Shown: positions 40,588 through 50,305, counted from the stretch's first letter. The stretch is 64,000 nt of DNA from an uncultured Collinsella sp. (GCA_900542275.1 UQMW01000003.1:38062-102061); one strand, 5' to 3'. Numbers and translations: made by a program. Notes: generated by a model from the letters alone, not told the origin.

Positions 40588-42079
40588 ATGAAGGTCAAGA
40601 CTAGGACGGGTATAGTTTCGGGCAAGACGCTCGAAAACGGGGTTGAAGCTTTTTTTGGGCATTCCCTATGCAAAGCAGCCGGTAGGTGATCTTCGTTGGC
40701 GTGCCCCTGAGCGCCTTGATGATTCCGATGAGGAAATTGAATGCGTGGAATTCGGGCATTCTGCCAGGCAATTTATCGATGAAGTTGAACTCGCTTCGCT
40801 TCATGAGCAAGGGGAGGATTGCCTGAGCCTTAACGTGTGGGTCAGGGGACACGCACGCAAGAACCTTCCTGTCATGGTATATATCCATGGTGGTGCCTAC
40901 TTCTCAGGTGGATCTGCCGACCCGCTATATAACGGCTCCAATTTTGCGGCAGCGAAGGATGTCGTTATTGTTTCGATTAACTACCGTCTGAACTTGTTTG
41001 GGTCGCTGCTGCTCGATTGCCTGCCGGGCGGAGAGGACTACAAAGACGCCGGCTATCTTGCCATTCTTGATCAAATCCGTGCGCTCGAGTGGGTGCATGA
41101 GAATATTTCGGCCTTCGGCGGTGACCCCAATTGTGTCACGCTTTTCGGTGAGTCGGCAGGCTCTTCCAGCCAGGCTCTTCTTTCCATATTGCCAGAGGCA
41201 AATAAGTATTTCCAACGTGCGATTTTGGAGTCCGGCCCTATCCAGCTTTATAAGACCCGCGAGCGCGGCGAGTACTTTGCTCGGGAGTTCGCCGAAATCA
41301 TGGGATGCAAAACCGCCCAAGAGCTCTTAGAGAAGTCGGCAGACGAGCTCATTGAGGGCATGCAGGTGTGGTGCGATCGTCATACCTACGAAGTGTCGCT
41401 AATTTTCTCGCCGGTTTGCGACGGGTCTTTTCTTCCCAAGAAGCCGATGAAGGCCTGGGCGGAGGGCGCAGCCAAGGATATCGATATCATGATTGGATGT
41501 ACCGAGGACGAGTTTACTTATTTCCATTTCTATTTCGATGACCTTCCCGGATTCTGGCACGGCCAATTCCCGATTCATTTTGATGATCAGATTGATATCG
41601 ATTACTGGGAGCAAGCATATCGAAAGGCATGGCCTGAGCGCGATTTTGCCGAGAATTACACCAAATTTATGAACTCAACCGGTTTCTTTGTCGGCACCGA
41701 CCTTATGGCTGAAGAGCAGTCGGCGTTTAAGCCCGTGTACAACTATTTGTTCCGTTATAAATCTCGTGTCGAGGGAATGGGTTCTTGCCACGCAATCGAG
41801 GTGCCGTTCGTTTTCAAGAATCTTGATACCGCGAGTGGTCTGATGTTTACGGGTGACAATCCTCCAGCGCATCTCGCGGATGAAATGAACGATGCGTGGT
41901 TCAGCTTTGCGAAGACGGGCAAACCGTTTGTTGAGGGCAAGGCACCATGGGACCCCTATACCGCTGAGAACCACATTCATATGGTAATTGACGAAAACGA
42001 GTGGAAGCCGGTGCATTCGCTGCATGCCAAAGAAGATTCGGTGTTCCGTCCTATGTACGAGGTACTACTCAACGATTAG
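40588..42079 (+). CDS. type B carboxylesterase, frameshifted at a T7 tract
   Basis: The conserved start is ATG 40588 (AGGAAGGA upstream): MKVKTRTGIVSGKTLENGVEAF. The frame then shifts at T7 (40650-40656), and the rest (LGIPYAKQPVGDLRWRAPE ...) continues in the +1 frame to 42079. Six Ts would restore one protein of about 496 residues. Active-site features are intact in the second part: LFGESAGSSSQ (nucleophile Ser), the acidic residue region and SCHAIEVPFVF with His. Length and motifs fit carboxylesterase/para-nitrobenzyl esterase. It may be a pseudogene, phase-variable or a sequencing error. Divergent from the MerR gene and followed by MFS genes. Confidence 0.8.
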
Positions 42080-42156
42080 TGAAAGAAGCCGCAATGGAGT
42101 GGGCTAATTAGCCCCATTGAATTCAGCTTGAACTATCCCTGCGTAAGGAGAAAGAA

Positions 42157-43374
42157 ATGGCTCAAGAAGAAAAGCTATCGGGTTATCGGTGGATGATCTT
42201 ATTCGTAGTTTGCCTCATTTGCTTCATGGCAAACTTCATGCAATATCAGGTTTCAGCATGGGGTGTCGTCGTGATGACGACTCTCGGCATCGATGCCGGT
42301 GGGCTTACCAATCTCATGTTGATGCCGATGCTCACCGCTGTGTTTTTGTCGATTCCTGCAGGATCTCTTGCTGATCGCTACGGCGTTAAGCTTGTCGTGT
42401 CAATTGGCATGGTGCTTTCTGCTGTAGGCGGCTTTCTGCGTTATTTCATGATTAATGACTTTACCGTGCAGATCGTTTCGATGTTTATGATCGGCTTTGG
42501 CATTGCGGCGCTCAATGCCAATCTGGCAAAGGTGCTGGGTTCCTGGTTTAAACAGCAGACCTCCCTTGCCGTGGGAGTTTTCTATGCTGCTTCATGTGTG
42601 TCCATCGTGATAGCCCAGGCATTCAGCACTTATTTTCCTACGCTTGACGTGTCTTATCTGGTCGCTGCTATTGCCGAAGCTGTAACTGCTGCGCTGTGGA
42701 TCTTCTTTATGAGGAACGTCCCGGAGGGCGAGCCCATGCCCGAGCCCGAGCCGGTTATGAAGTACATTAAGATTGCCGCTAAGTCGCGCGGCGTTTGGTG
42801 CATTGCCTTGGCTTATGGTCTTACCCTCGCTTCAACCACGGCATATTGCGCAATTCTGCCGTCTGCGCTTGAGCTCGTTCGCGGCGTTGATACTGCCACC
42901 GCTGGATCTATGGCAGCAATTATTACAGTTGGTAGCTTCTTTGCTTGTTTTGCGGGACCGGCTGCCGTCCTCAAGCTCGGTAAGAATAAACCGTTTCTCA
43001 TTGTAACTACGGTGATTGCCGCCGTTGTAATGGTTGCAAACTGGTTTTTGCCGCTTGGCACTGTCATGTGGGTTGCTCTCGTCCTCAATGGTTTTATGAC
43101 CGCTCTTTCTGGCCCCATTATTCAGGCAATGACTCCTGATCTTCCTGAGATTGGCGCGAAATATGCCGGTAGCGCTGGTGGAATAATCGGTACTGTCGGC
43201 CTTCTCTGCTCCTATTTTGTTCCCGTTATTGTTTCGTCTATTTCTGGTGACAATTGGACGTTGAACTTTACGATCGAATCGATTCTTTTCCTTGCGAGCG
43301 TTTTGCCTATTGCGATGTTGCCCGAGACTGGTGCGGCGGCAAAAGCCGAGATGCCTGAGACTTCTGAATTATAA
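42157..43374 (+). CDS. major facilitator superfamily transporter (first of two)
   Basis: 405 residues, 12 predicted helices, behind AAGGAG. Start: SGYRWMILFVVCLICFMANFMQYQVSAWGVVVMTTLGID. The loop 2-3 motif is GSLADRYGVKLV, close to the classic GxLxDRxGRR. GDNWTLNFTIESILFLASVLP ends it. This is an MFS carrier of organic anion type; the substrate cannot be read from the sequence. It may carry the product of the preceding esterase. The gene at 43451 is a paralogue with the same opening and motifs. Confidence 0.88.
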   Translation: MAQEEKLSGYRWMILFVVCLICFMANFMQYQVSAWGVVVMTTLGIDAGGLTNLMLMPMLTAVFLSIPAGSLADRYGVKLVVSIGMVLSAVGGFLRYFMINDFTVQIVSMFMIGFGIAALNANLAKVLGSWFKQQTSLAVGVFYAASCVSIVIAQAFSTYFPTLDVSYLVAAIAEAVTAALWIFFMRNVPEGEPMPEPEPVMKYIKIAAKSRGVWCIALAYGLTLASTTAYCAILPSALELVRGVDTATAGSMAAIITVGSFFACFAGPAAVLKLGKNKPFLIVTTVIAAVVMVANWFLPLGTVMWVALVLNGFMTALSGPIIQAMTPDLPEIGAKYAGSAGGIIGTVGLLCSYFVPVIVSSISGDNWTLNFTIESILFLASVLPIAMLPETGAAAKAEMPETSEL

Positions 43375-43391
43375 TTAATCGGTGTTTTGCC

Positions 43392-43433
43392 TGGTCGCGA
43401 CCTCCAGTTGATATGGGGGTCGCGACCATTTTT
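43392..43433 (+). terminator. terminator between the two MFS genes
   Basis: TGGTCGCGACC / GGTCGCGACCA stem, 15-nt loop, then TTTTTAA. Confidence 0.8.
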
Positions 43434-43450
43434 AATGTGAGGTTGGTGCA

Positions 43451-44671
43451 ATGGATGGTGAAGCGTGCGAAGTTGCGCACAAAGTTGAGCAAAAGCGGGC
43501 TTCGAGTGGTTACCGCTGGTTAATATTGCTGTTGACGTGTGGTCTCTGTTTTTTGGGCAACTTCATGCAGTATCAGGTCGCTGCCTATGCTACGGTCATC
43601 ATGCCTCAGATGAATATCGACCCTGTCGGATTCTCATCTCTCTTTCTGGCGCCAATGCTTGCGGCGGTTTTCTTTAGTCTCCCGTTCGGATCACTTGGAG
43701 ATAGGCTTGGGCCCAAAGTAGTGATACTTGGCGGGTTCTGTGTTTCTTTAGTCGGCGGCGCTATCAGAATTTTCACCCTATCGAACTATCCTGCTCAACT
43801 TGTCTCGATGTTTTGCATCGGCGTGGGGATGGCGGCATTGACTGCCAATAATGCAAAGACGCTTGGACTTTGGTTTGCAGATAAGACGGATGTTGCGATG
43901 GGCATTTACTATGCGGCGACTTGCTTTGGCATTGCGGCGGCGCAAGCGTCATCGGCGTTTATGTCTTCCGTGCTAATGGGCTATACAGTTGCAGAAGCGT
44001 TGTTGGTCGTTCTGACTATCTTCTGGGGTTTATTTGGTAAGAACGTACAGCATGACTCACTTATTCCTGATGGCGTTGAGCACGACCAAGCCCTTCTGAC
44101 TGCTTTTCGTTCGCGTAACGTTTGGCTTTGCGCGATTTGCGCCGCTTTCTCACTTGCCGCCACGACCGCCTTTTCCGGTGTGCTACCTCAGGCTCTTGAG
44201 CTTGTGCGAGGCACCGATGCTTCGACGGCCGGCGAAATGGCGGCGCTGACAACCGCTGCTGGGATTATCGGCTGCTTGATTGCTCCGATGCTTTACGGTA
44301 AATGCCGCCTTGCGCGACCGTATCTTGTGATTGTCGGGCTTCTTGGCTCTATTTCAATTGCAGTTGCGTGGTTTGCCTCGGGCTTGAAGTCCATGGGGGT
44401 ATTGCTTGCAGTGTGCGGCATCGTTACGAGCATGATGGGTCCAGTTGTTCAAGCTCTGCCAGTTTCATTTGTTGAAATCGGCACTCGTTATGCTGGCAGC
44501 GCTGGCGGCATTATGGCCGAAGTTAGCCTTTTGGGCTCTTATATGCTTCCTATTGGGATTGCGGCTATTTCCGGTTCAGATTACGACAAACAAATGATGC
44601 TTATTACTCTGCTTTACGGTCTATCCGTCCTTCCGGTGTTGATCGTTCCCGAGGTCAAACACTTTAAATAG
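43451..44671 (+). CDS. major facilitator superfamily transporter (second of two)
   Basis: 406 residues, 12 helices. SGYRWLILLLTCGLCFLGNFMQYQVAAYATVIMPQMNID parallels the first MFS protein; the loop motif is GSLGDRLGPKVV. ALPVSFVEIGTRYAGSAGGIMAEVSLLGSYMLP also matches its paralogue (ITPDLPEIGAKYAGSAGGII). The two are probably a tandem duplication that has since diverged. A terminator separates them, so the second has its own promoter or relies on read-through. Confidence 0.88.
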   Translation: MDGEACEVAHKVEQKRASSGYRWLILLLTCGLCFLGNFMQYQVAAYATVIMPQMNIDPVGFSSLFLAPMLAAVFFSLPFGSLGDRLGPKVVILGGFCVSLVGGAIRIFTLSNYPAQLVSMFCIGVGMAALTANNAKTLGLWFADKTDVAMGIYYAATCFGIAAAQASSAFMSSVLMGYTVAEALLVVLTIFWGLFGKNVQHDSLIPDGVEHDQALLTAFRSRNVWLCAICAAFSLAATTAFSGVLPQALELVRGTDASTAGEMAALTTAAGIIGCLIAPMLYGKCRLARPYLVIVGLLGSISIAVAWFASGLKSMGVLLAVCGIVTSMMGPVVQALPVSFVEIGTRYAGSAGGIMAEVSLLGSYMLPIGIAAISGSDYDKQMMLITLLYGLSVLPVLIVPEVKHFK

Positions 44672-44825
44672 GCGCGAGCATATGGATGGATAAAGCCCTC
44701 TGGCCATTGCGATTGCCGAGGAATGGATTTCGCTCAATTCGGATCTTTGAAGTGGGCTAAACTGTCTTGGTGTTTCACTGAACAACGCCACCTTCTGTTG
44801 CGTTGTCGTTAGAAAGGAACCAGCC

Positions 44826-45161
44826 ATGTGTGATTGCATCTTCTGTAAAATCGCCAACCACGAGATCCCCTCGACTGTTGTCTACGAGGACGACCAGGTC
44901 ATCGCGTTCGACGACCTTAACCCCCAGGCGCCGGTCCACACGCTTGTGATCCCCAAGAAGCACTACAGCGACATCGCCGACAACGTGCCTGCCGAGACCA
45001 TGGGCGCCATGGCTCACGCCATCCAGGAGGTCGCCAAGGCCAAGGGTCTGGAGGACGGTTTCCGCGTCATTTCCAACAAGGGTGTCAACGCCGGCCAGAC
45101 CGTCATGCACTTCCACATGCACGTCCTCGGCGGCAAAAACCTGGGCGAGAACCTCATCTGA
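44826..45161 (+). CDS. HIT family protein
   Basis: 111 residues, behind AAAGGA. Histidine-triad nucleotide hydrolase: N-terminal CDCIFCKIANHEIPSTVVYEDDQVIAFDDLNPQAPVHTLVIPKKH, with Zn-site Cys, and the triad motif HFHMHVLGG. These proteins cleave adenosine phosphoramidates. Codon use is strongly C-ending, so well expressed. Monocistronic. Confidence 0.95.
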   Translation: MCDCIFCKIANHEIPSTVVYEDDQVIAFDDLNPQAPVHTLVIPKKHYSDIADNVPAETMGAMAHAIQEVAKAKGLEDGFRVISNKGVNAGQTVMHFHMHVLGGKNLGENLI

Positions 45162-45202
45162 GGGCGCGTAGCCCGTCGACTTGGCTGCCTTTGGAGTAAT
45201 CT

Positions 45203-46093
45203 ATGCAGCTTTCTCAACTCGAATACCTTCAAGCGGTAGCGAACTATGGCGGCGTGCGCAAAGCGGCTCGCGCCGTTCATGTGAGTCCGCAGGCTGTTTC
45301 GTCGGCAATCAAAAAGTTGGAATCTGAGTATCAGATTGTTTTGCTCGACCGATCGGCGGGGGAGGCTGTTTTGTCTCCGGCTGGTAGAGAATTTGCGCGT
45401 CGTGCACGCGTGATCCTGGCACAAGTCGACGATCTCAAAAAGTACGCTCAATCGAGGGGCGACGGCGTCTCGCCCGACGGCCACTTTCGTCTTTACGCCC
45501 CCTGCCTTCATGGACGGGGGCGCCTTTTTGCCGAAAACTGGTATGACTCGTTTGAACGCTCGCACCCTCAGATTCATCTTGATGTGTGGCATCAGCCAAC
45601 GGCTACATGCTTTGAATCACTTATACTTGGAATCTCGGACGCGGCTATCTCGTTTGAGGAACCACGGGACAGCGTCCTTTCTTCAAAATATTTGGGTGAA
45701 AAGGAGCTCAAGGTTCTTTCATACCCAGCGGGTCATCAATCTGTTGACGCTATGACTATTCGTGAGTTACTGGGCGGCAGGCTCGCTGTTCCCATTAATT
45801 TGTCACCCTGTCTCAATGCGATTAACCAATGCCCTGAAGCCCAGCTCGTCAATTTTCGCTTCCGTGATGTCGAATACGAAAACAGGGCGCAGGCTGAGTT
45901 TCTTCAAGCCGGGGGATTCATATTGGGTTTTTCTGGCTCTTCTCTCGCATCGGATGGATCGGAAGTGAGCGAGTGCTCCATTGAAGCCTCGCATGACGTA
46001 GCCTTGCCCATTTACTTTTGCTATCGACAAAATGCCTGGACCGATCGACACCAGACGGTATTTCTCCACCTATTGCGTCATCTCGCTTCGTGA
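45203..46093 (+). CDS. LysR-family transcriptional regulator
   Basis: 296 residues, behind GGAG. N-terminal winged HTH: MQLSQLEYLQAVANYGGVRKAARAVHVSPQAVSSAIKKLESEYQIVLLDRS, with the LSPAGREFARRARVIL tail. The effector domain is two-lobed and shows LGISDAAISFEEP. It could control the MFS gene at 46213 next door, or the metabolic genes beyond; the sequence does not say. The target is unknown. Confidence 0.9.
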   Translation: MQLSQLEYLQAVANYGGVRKAARAVHVSPQAVSSAIKKLESEYQIVLLDRSAGEAVLSPAGREFARRARVILAQVDDLKKYAQSRGDGVSPDGHFRLYAPCLHGRGRLFAENWYDSFERSHPQIHLDVWHQPTATCFESLILGISDAAISFEEPRDSVLSSKYLGEKELKVLSYPAGHQSVDAMTIRELLGGRLAVPINLSPCLNAINQCPEAQLVNFRFRDVEYENRAQAEFLQAGGFILGFSGSSLASDGSEVSECSIEASHDVALPIYFCYRQNAWTDRHQTVFLHLLRHLAS

Positions 46094-46212
46094 GGCCATT
46101 TGGCCTCGTGTCGTCAAGTGAATGTTGACGCCCTGCAACACATAGCTGACAGCTTTGCCCTCATGCTTTTCCAAGATTCCGATTTAGATTGCTGACTCTT
46201 GGAGGGCGGAGC

Positions 46213-47373
46213 ATGAAAAACCGTACGGTTTTGCTTTATATGACGTTCGTTTTTCTGTCGAACTTCAGCACCATTTTGTATTTTCTGACGGTTTACCTTG
46301 AATTCGTCGGATTCTCGATGGTGGCGATTTCTAGCATGATGATTGCATATCAAGTGAGTAAGTTCATCCTCGAAGTTCCCACTGGCTATATTGCTGATAG
46401 GTTTGGACGAAAGACAAGCGGTCTCGTTGGCGTCGTGGGGATGCTTGGATACTACGCCGCCCTGCTTCTCGTCCGTTCCCCTCTGCTTTTAATCGGTGCG
46501 TTCGCTCTCAAAGGTTTTGCCGTTGCATGTCTGAGCGGATCCATAGAAGCGATTTACATTGACAGCGTCTCTCAGGACCAGCTCGTAAGACTTAATGTCG
46601 TTGAGCGATTTGTTTTCTATGCCTCTTATGCCATCTCTGCTTGCGTGGGCGGTTTCATTTCGTCTGTCGGTGCATATCTCATTGGTCTTTCGGCAGATAT
46701 CATCGCAATGGTGTTGACGTTGGTTGTCGTTGTCTGCATTCCTGAGATGCGAAGAGTGGGCACTGCGGGGGCACCTGAGCGTGGAATTAGCCCGAAGATG
46801 ATCGGTGCCGCTATTGCGTGTAATGGCATTCTTCGTTCAGCGTTCATCATGGACTGTTCTCAGGCATTTGCTTTTGTCGCCCTGGAAGACTTTTTCTCAC
46901 TGCTGCTTGCGGGTCGCGGAATGAATGCCGTCGCTTCGGGTGTGACCATTGCGGTCCAGCTCCTTGCCTCGGCCTCTATGGGGCTTATTGTGCCCAGTGT
47001 GAGTGCTCATGTCGACAAGGGCCGTTTTGCGCGTATTTGCGGCATCATTCGCTTAGTATTGACAGCTTTGTTTTTGATCCCCCTTACTCCGGCTAATTTG
47101 CTGCCCGTGTTCTATGTGCTGCAGACGGTCGCCTACTCGTTGTTTGCCCCAATCAAATACTCAGTTTTCCAAAATGCTGCCGATTCATCGATGCGCTGTT
47201 CACTGATTTCGGTTCAAAGCCAGATGGTGGCGGTGGGCGCTGTTCTTTTCTATCTGCTCAACTCTGTGCTGAGTAGCGTTGCGGGCATTCGAGTCGTATT
47301 GCTTGTTGCGCTCGGGATTACTTCCCTGGTGTATATCCCCGCGCTATTTCGCCTTACAAGTCGAAGACCATGA
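46213..47373 (+). CDS. major facilitator superfamily transporter
   Basis: 386 residues from ATG 46213 (GGAGGGCGG upstream), 12 helices. LLYMTFVFLSNFSTILYFLTVYLEF at the start; TGYIADRFGRKTSGLVG is the loop motif. FVALEDFFSLLLAGRGMNAVASG and FAPIKYSVFQNAADSS are in the second half. It differs from the other two MFS proteins here. Substrate unknown. A terminator follows. Confidence 0.85.
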   Translation: MKNRTVLLYMTFVFLSNFSTILYFLTVYLEFVGFSMVAISSMMIAYQVSKFILEVPTGYIADRFGRKTSGLVGVVGMLGYYAALLLVRSPLLLIGAFALKGFAVACLSGSIEAIYIDSVSQDQLVRLNVVERFVFYASYAISACVGGFISSVGAYLIGLSADIIAMVLTLVVVVCIPEMRRVGTAGAPERGISPKMIGAAIACNGILRSAFIMDCSQAFAFVALEDFFSLLLAGRGMNAVASGVTIAVQLLASASMGLIVPSVSAHVDKGRFARICGIIRLVLTALFLIPLTPANLLPVFYVLQTVAYSLFAPIKYSVFQNAADSSMRCSLISVQSQMVAVGAVLFYLLNSVLSSVAGIRVVLLVALGITSLVYIPALFRLTSRRP

Positions 47374-47406
47374 GCATGCATGCATCGATAACTTATATAT
47401 CAACGC

Positions 47407-47441
47407 AATAAACCCGAGCTCGAGGGCGTTTGGGTTTATTA
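47407..47441 (+). terminator. terminator of the MFS gene
   Basis: AATAAACCC / GGGTTTATT stem (47407-47415, 47432-47440), 16-nt loop. Confidence 0.7.
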
Positions 47442-47493
47442 TTGAAGCGTATGTAACCTGGCGGCGCCACACCGCCTGTTAGTAGGGAGACAC

Positions 47494-48672
47494 ATGAACG
47501 TTCTGGTCGTCAACGCAGGATCTTCGACCCTTAAGTATCAGGTCATCGATACCAAGTCGCACAAGGTGTCCGCAAAGGGCTCCTGCGAGCGCGTCTGCTT
47601 TACCGGCGGTACCTTCACCCACGCTGCCAACGGCTCCAAGAAGGTGACCGAGAACATCGAGTTCCCCGACCACAAGGTCGCCATCGAGGTCGTCCTGAAG
47701 GACCTCGAGGCCAACGGCGTCAAGATCGAGGGCATCGGCCATCGCATCGTTCAGGGCGGTTGGTACTTCGGTGATTCCTCCCTCGTCGACGAGGACGTCC
47801 TCGCCAAGATCCGCGAGGTCGCCCCGCTCGCCCCACTGCACAACAACCCCGAGGCTAACGTTATCGAGTTCTGCCTGGAGCAGTATCCCGACCTGCCCAA
47901 CGTCACGGTCTACGACACCGCTTTCCACTTCAACATGCCCGAGGTCGCCAAGACTTACGCCCTGCCCAAGGACGTCTGCGACAAGCTGCACATCCGTAAG
48001 TACGGCGCCCACGGCACCAGCTACCGCTACATCTCCAAGAAGGTCGCCGAGATGACCAACGGCGAGGCCCGCAAGGTCGTCGTGTGCCATATCGGCTCCG
48101 GCGCTTCCCTGTGCGCCATCGAGGACGGCAAGTGCATGGACACCACCATGGGCTTGACGCCGCTCGACGGCGTCATGATGGGCACCCGCTGCGGCTCCAT
48201 CGACCCGGCTACCGTGTGCTACCTGCAGCGCGAAGGCGGCTACACCTTCGACGAGGTCGACGAGATGATGAACAAGAAGTCCGGTCTTTTGGCTGCGACC
48301 GGCGGCAAGACCAACGACTGCCGCAACGTCGAGGAGCTCGCCGCTGCTGGCGACCCCGAGGCCCAGCTCGCCTTCGATATGTTCGTCTACAAGATTGCCG
48401 CCAAGGCGGCCGAGATGGCTACTTCTATGTGCGGTATGGACACCCTGGTCTTTACCGCCGGCATCGGCGAGCATGCTCCGGCCGTCCGCGCTGGCGTGGC
48501 CGACCGTCTGGCCTTTATGGGCGTCAAGATGGACCATGCCCGCAACGCTCTGCGCGGCGACGGCGCTTGGTGCCTGTCCGCAAAGGATTCCAAGGTCAAG
48601 ATTTTCGTCATCCCCACGGACGAGGAGTTCATGATCGCTTCCGACGTCGAGCGCATTGTCAACGGCAAGTAA
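47494..48672 (+). CDS. ackA: acetate kinase, first copy
   Basis: Makes ATP and acetate from acetyl phosphate. 392 residues, behind GGGAGA. N7 (MNVLVVNAGSSTLKYQ), HRIVQGGW with the Arg, APLHNNPEAN with His, VYDTAFHFNMP with Asp, YGAHGTSYRY with the His180-equivalent, GTRCGSIDPATV with Arg, and the Glu of DEEFMIASD. HGTSY carries Tyr where most AckA have HGTSH. The gene is the first of a tandem pair; see the second copy at 48834. High C-ending codon use, so highly expressed. Confidence 0.97.
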   Translation: MNVLVVNAGSSTLKYQVIDTKSHKVSAKGSCERVCFTGGTFTHAANGSKKVTENIEFPDHKVAIEVVLKDLEANGVKIEGIGHRIVQGGWYFGDSSLVDEDVLAKIREVAPLAPLHNNPEANVIEFCLEQYPDLPNVTVYDTAFHFNMPEVAKTYALPKDVCDKLHIRKYGAHGTSYRYISKKVAEMTNGEARKVVVCHIGSGASLCAIEDGKCMDTTMGLTPLDGVMMGTRCGSIDPATVCYLQREGGYTFDEVDEMMNKKSGLLAATGGKTNDCRNVEELAAAGDPEAQLAFDMFVYKIAAKAAEMATSMCGMDTLVFTAGIGEHAPAVRAGVADRLAFMGVKMDHARNALRGDGAWCLSAKDSKVKIFVIPTDEEFMIASDVERIVNGK

Positions 48673-48679
48673 TTGATGC

Positions 48680-48721
48680 AAGGGGGGACTGGATGGCCTT
48701 GTGCCGTTCAGCCCCCTTTTA
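48680..48721 (+). terminator. terminator after the first ackA
   Basis: AAGGGGGG and CCCCCTT arms, extended by CTG/CAG, followed by TTTTA. Confidence 0.65.
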
Positions 48722-48833
48722 CGCTCTTTGAGCGAAGAGTTTAATAGCTATTTATTGGATTCTGATAACTTCTTATTAAGTGTACGGCCACCTTATAGGT
48801 TTGCCGACCGTACTGTAATCACGAAGGAGTCTC

Positions 48834-50012
48834 ATGAACGTACTTGTTGTCAACGCCGGCAGCTCGAGCCTTAAATATCAGCTTTTGGATACCGATACCC
48901 GCGAGGTTTTCGCCAAGGGCAACTGCGAGCGTATTGGCTCGGAGATGGGCATCTTTGGCCACTCCGAGAACGGTGGTGCCAAGCTGACCGAGGAGATTCC
49001 TTTTCCCGATCATCGCTGCGCCATTGCGCGCGTGCTCGAGGAGCTCGAGAAGACCGACTTTACGATCGATGGCATCGGCCACCGTATCGTTCAGGGTGGC
49101 TGGCACTTCGATGATTCCGCGGTCGTCGACGATGAGGTCATGGCTAAGATCCTTGAGGTGGCCCCGCTCGCCCCGCTGCACAATTACGGCGAGGCCGCGG
49201 CAATCGAATATTGCCGCGAGAAGTATCCGGAGCTGCCCAACGTGGCCGTCTTCGATACCTCGTTCCACATGACCATGCCCGAGGTTGCCTACACCTATGC
49301 GCTGCCCAAGGACGTGTGCGACAAGTACCACGTGCGCAAGTACGGTGCCCACGGTACGAGCCACCGCTACGAGTGGATGATGGCCAAGGAGATCCTGGGC
49401 TCGCGCTGCCACCGTCTGCTCTCGTGCCATTTGGGCAACGGCGCCTCGCTTGCCGCCATCGAGGATGGTGTGTGCCGCGACACCACGATGGGCCTCACGC
49501 CGCTTGACGGCCTAATGATGGGAACCCGCTGCGGCTCCATCGACCCGGCTACCGTGTGCTACCTGCAGCGCGAGGGCGGCTACAGCTACCAGGAAGTCGA
49601 CGACATGATGAACAAGCAGTCCGGTCTGCTTGCCATCTCGGGTATCTCCAACGATGCCCGTGACATCCGTACGCGCGCTTCCGAGGGTGACGAGCGCTGC
49701 CTGCTCGCCTTCGATATGTTCGCATACAAGGCCATGCAGCAGGCTGGTTCCATGATTGCCTCCATGGCGGGCGTGGACACCATTACCTTTACCGCCGGCA
49801 TCGGCGAGAATGACTGGTCGATCCGCAAGGCCTTCTGCGACTGCTTTGAGTGGCTGGGCGTGCGCATCGACAACAACAAGAACCGCGAGGCCGTGGGCAA
49901 CGGCCCACAGGTCATCAGCGCCGCCGGTTCCGCCGTCACGGTCATGGTCATCCCCACCGACGAGGAATACATGATCGCCCACGACGTCGAGCGTCTGACC
50001 AAGAACAACTAA
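48834..50012 (+). CDS. ackA: acetate kinase, second copy
   Basis: 392 residues, behind AAGGAG, the same length as the first copy and paralogous along the entire protein. It keeps the usual HGTSH. GHRIVQGGW, APLHNYGEA, VFDTSFHMTMP and GTRCGSIDPAT are also present. At the DNA level, 50 consecutive bases around the GTRCGSIDPATVCYLQRE codons are identical in the two copies, while most of the rest is not. A terminator lies between the copies, so each has its own regulation. Convergent with pta. Confidence 0.97.
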   Translation: MNVLVVNAGSSSLKYQLLDTDTREVFAKGNCERIGSEMGIFGHSENGGAKLTEEIPFPDHRCAIARVLEELEKTDFTIDGIGHRIVQGGWHFDDSAVVDDEVMAKILEVAPLAPLHNYGEAAAIEYCREKYPELPNVAVFDTSFHMTMPEVAYTYALPKDVCDKYHVRKYGAHGTSHRYEWMMAKEILGSRCHRLLSCHLGNGASLAAIEDGVCRDTTMGLTPLDGLMMGTRCGSIDPATVCYLQREGGYSYQEVDDMMNKQSGLLAISGISNDARDIRTRASEGDERCLLAFDMFAYKAMQQAGSMIASMAGVDTITFTAGIGENDWSIRKAFCDCFEWLGVRIDNNKNREAVGNGPQVISAAGSAVTVMVIPTDEEYMIAHDVERLTKNN

Positions 50013-50032
50013 CGCATTCGTCTGTAATTGAC

Positions 50033-50069
50033 AAAAAGGCCTCCAGAGCAACAGCCCGGAGGCCTTTTT
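50033..50069 (+). terminator. terminator after the second ackA
   Basis: AAAAAGGCCTCC / GGAGGCCTTTTT, 12 bp, with a 13-nt loop and T run. Confidence 0.9.
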
Positions 50070-50260
50070 ACTAGCAGGCGGAAATTCCAGTTCCAAAGTG
50101 ATCATCGCCGGCAACGCCTGCGCTCCCAGCAACGTCACCCATTCGTTCAGATCCTCAGCCCCAGCTCGTAGCCAAGCCGCCGCCCACTCCAGATTCCCTG
50201 ACTGCTGCGTGACGGCAGGGACCCTGCAGGGCAAAGCTCTGAAAACATTCCGCAGACCAG
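50070..50260. other. intergenic stretch with protein-like minus-strand frame
   Basis: Between two terminators. The minus-strand frame reads QQSGNLEWAAAWLRAGAEDL and continues NEWVTLLGAQALPAMITLE. It looks like protein but lacks a convincing start and stop, so it may be a remnant of a gene or a dispersed repeat. No confident function. Confidence 0.35.
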
Positions 50261-50305
50261 AAACGCCCCCGTTCGTAGCTCCGAAGGAGCAGAACGGGGG
50301 CGTTT
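50261..50305 (-). terminator. terminator of pta
   Basis: AAACGCCCCCGTTC / GAACGGGGGCGTTT, 14 perfect bp, with an inner AGCTCC/GGAGC stem. Confidence 0.9.

Noticed and set aside
40643..42079. Carboxylesterase starting at TTG 40643
   Set aside because: That start lacks an SD and removes the family N-terminus, which is found in frame with a good SD at 40588 just before the T7 shift. I therefore treat the gene as frameshifted.
47479..48681. 400-codon minus-strand frame opposite the first ackA
   Set aside because: Shadow of a well-supported acetate kinase gene, with the same bias artefact.
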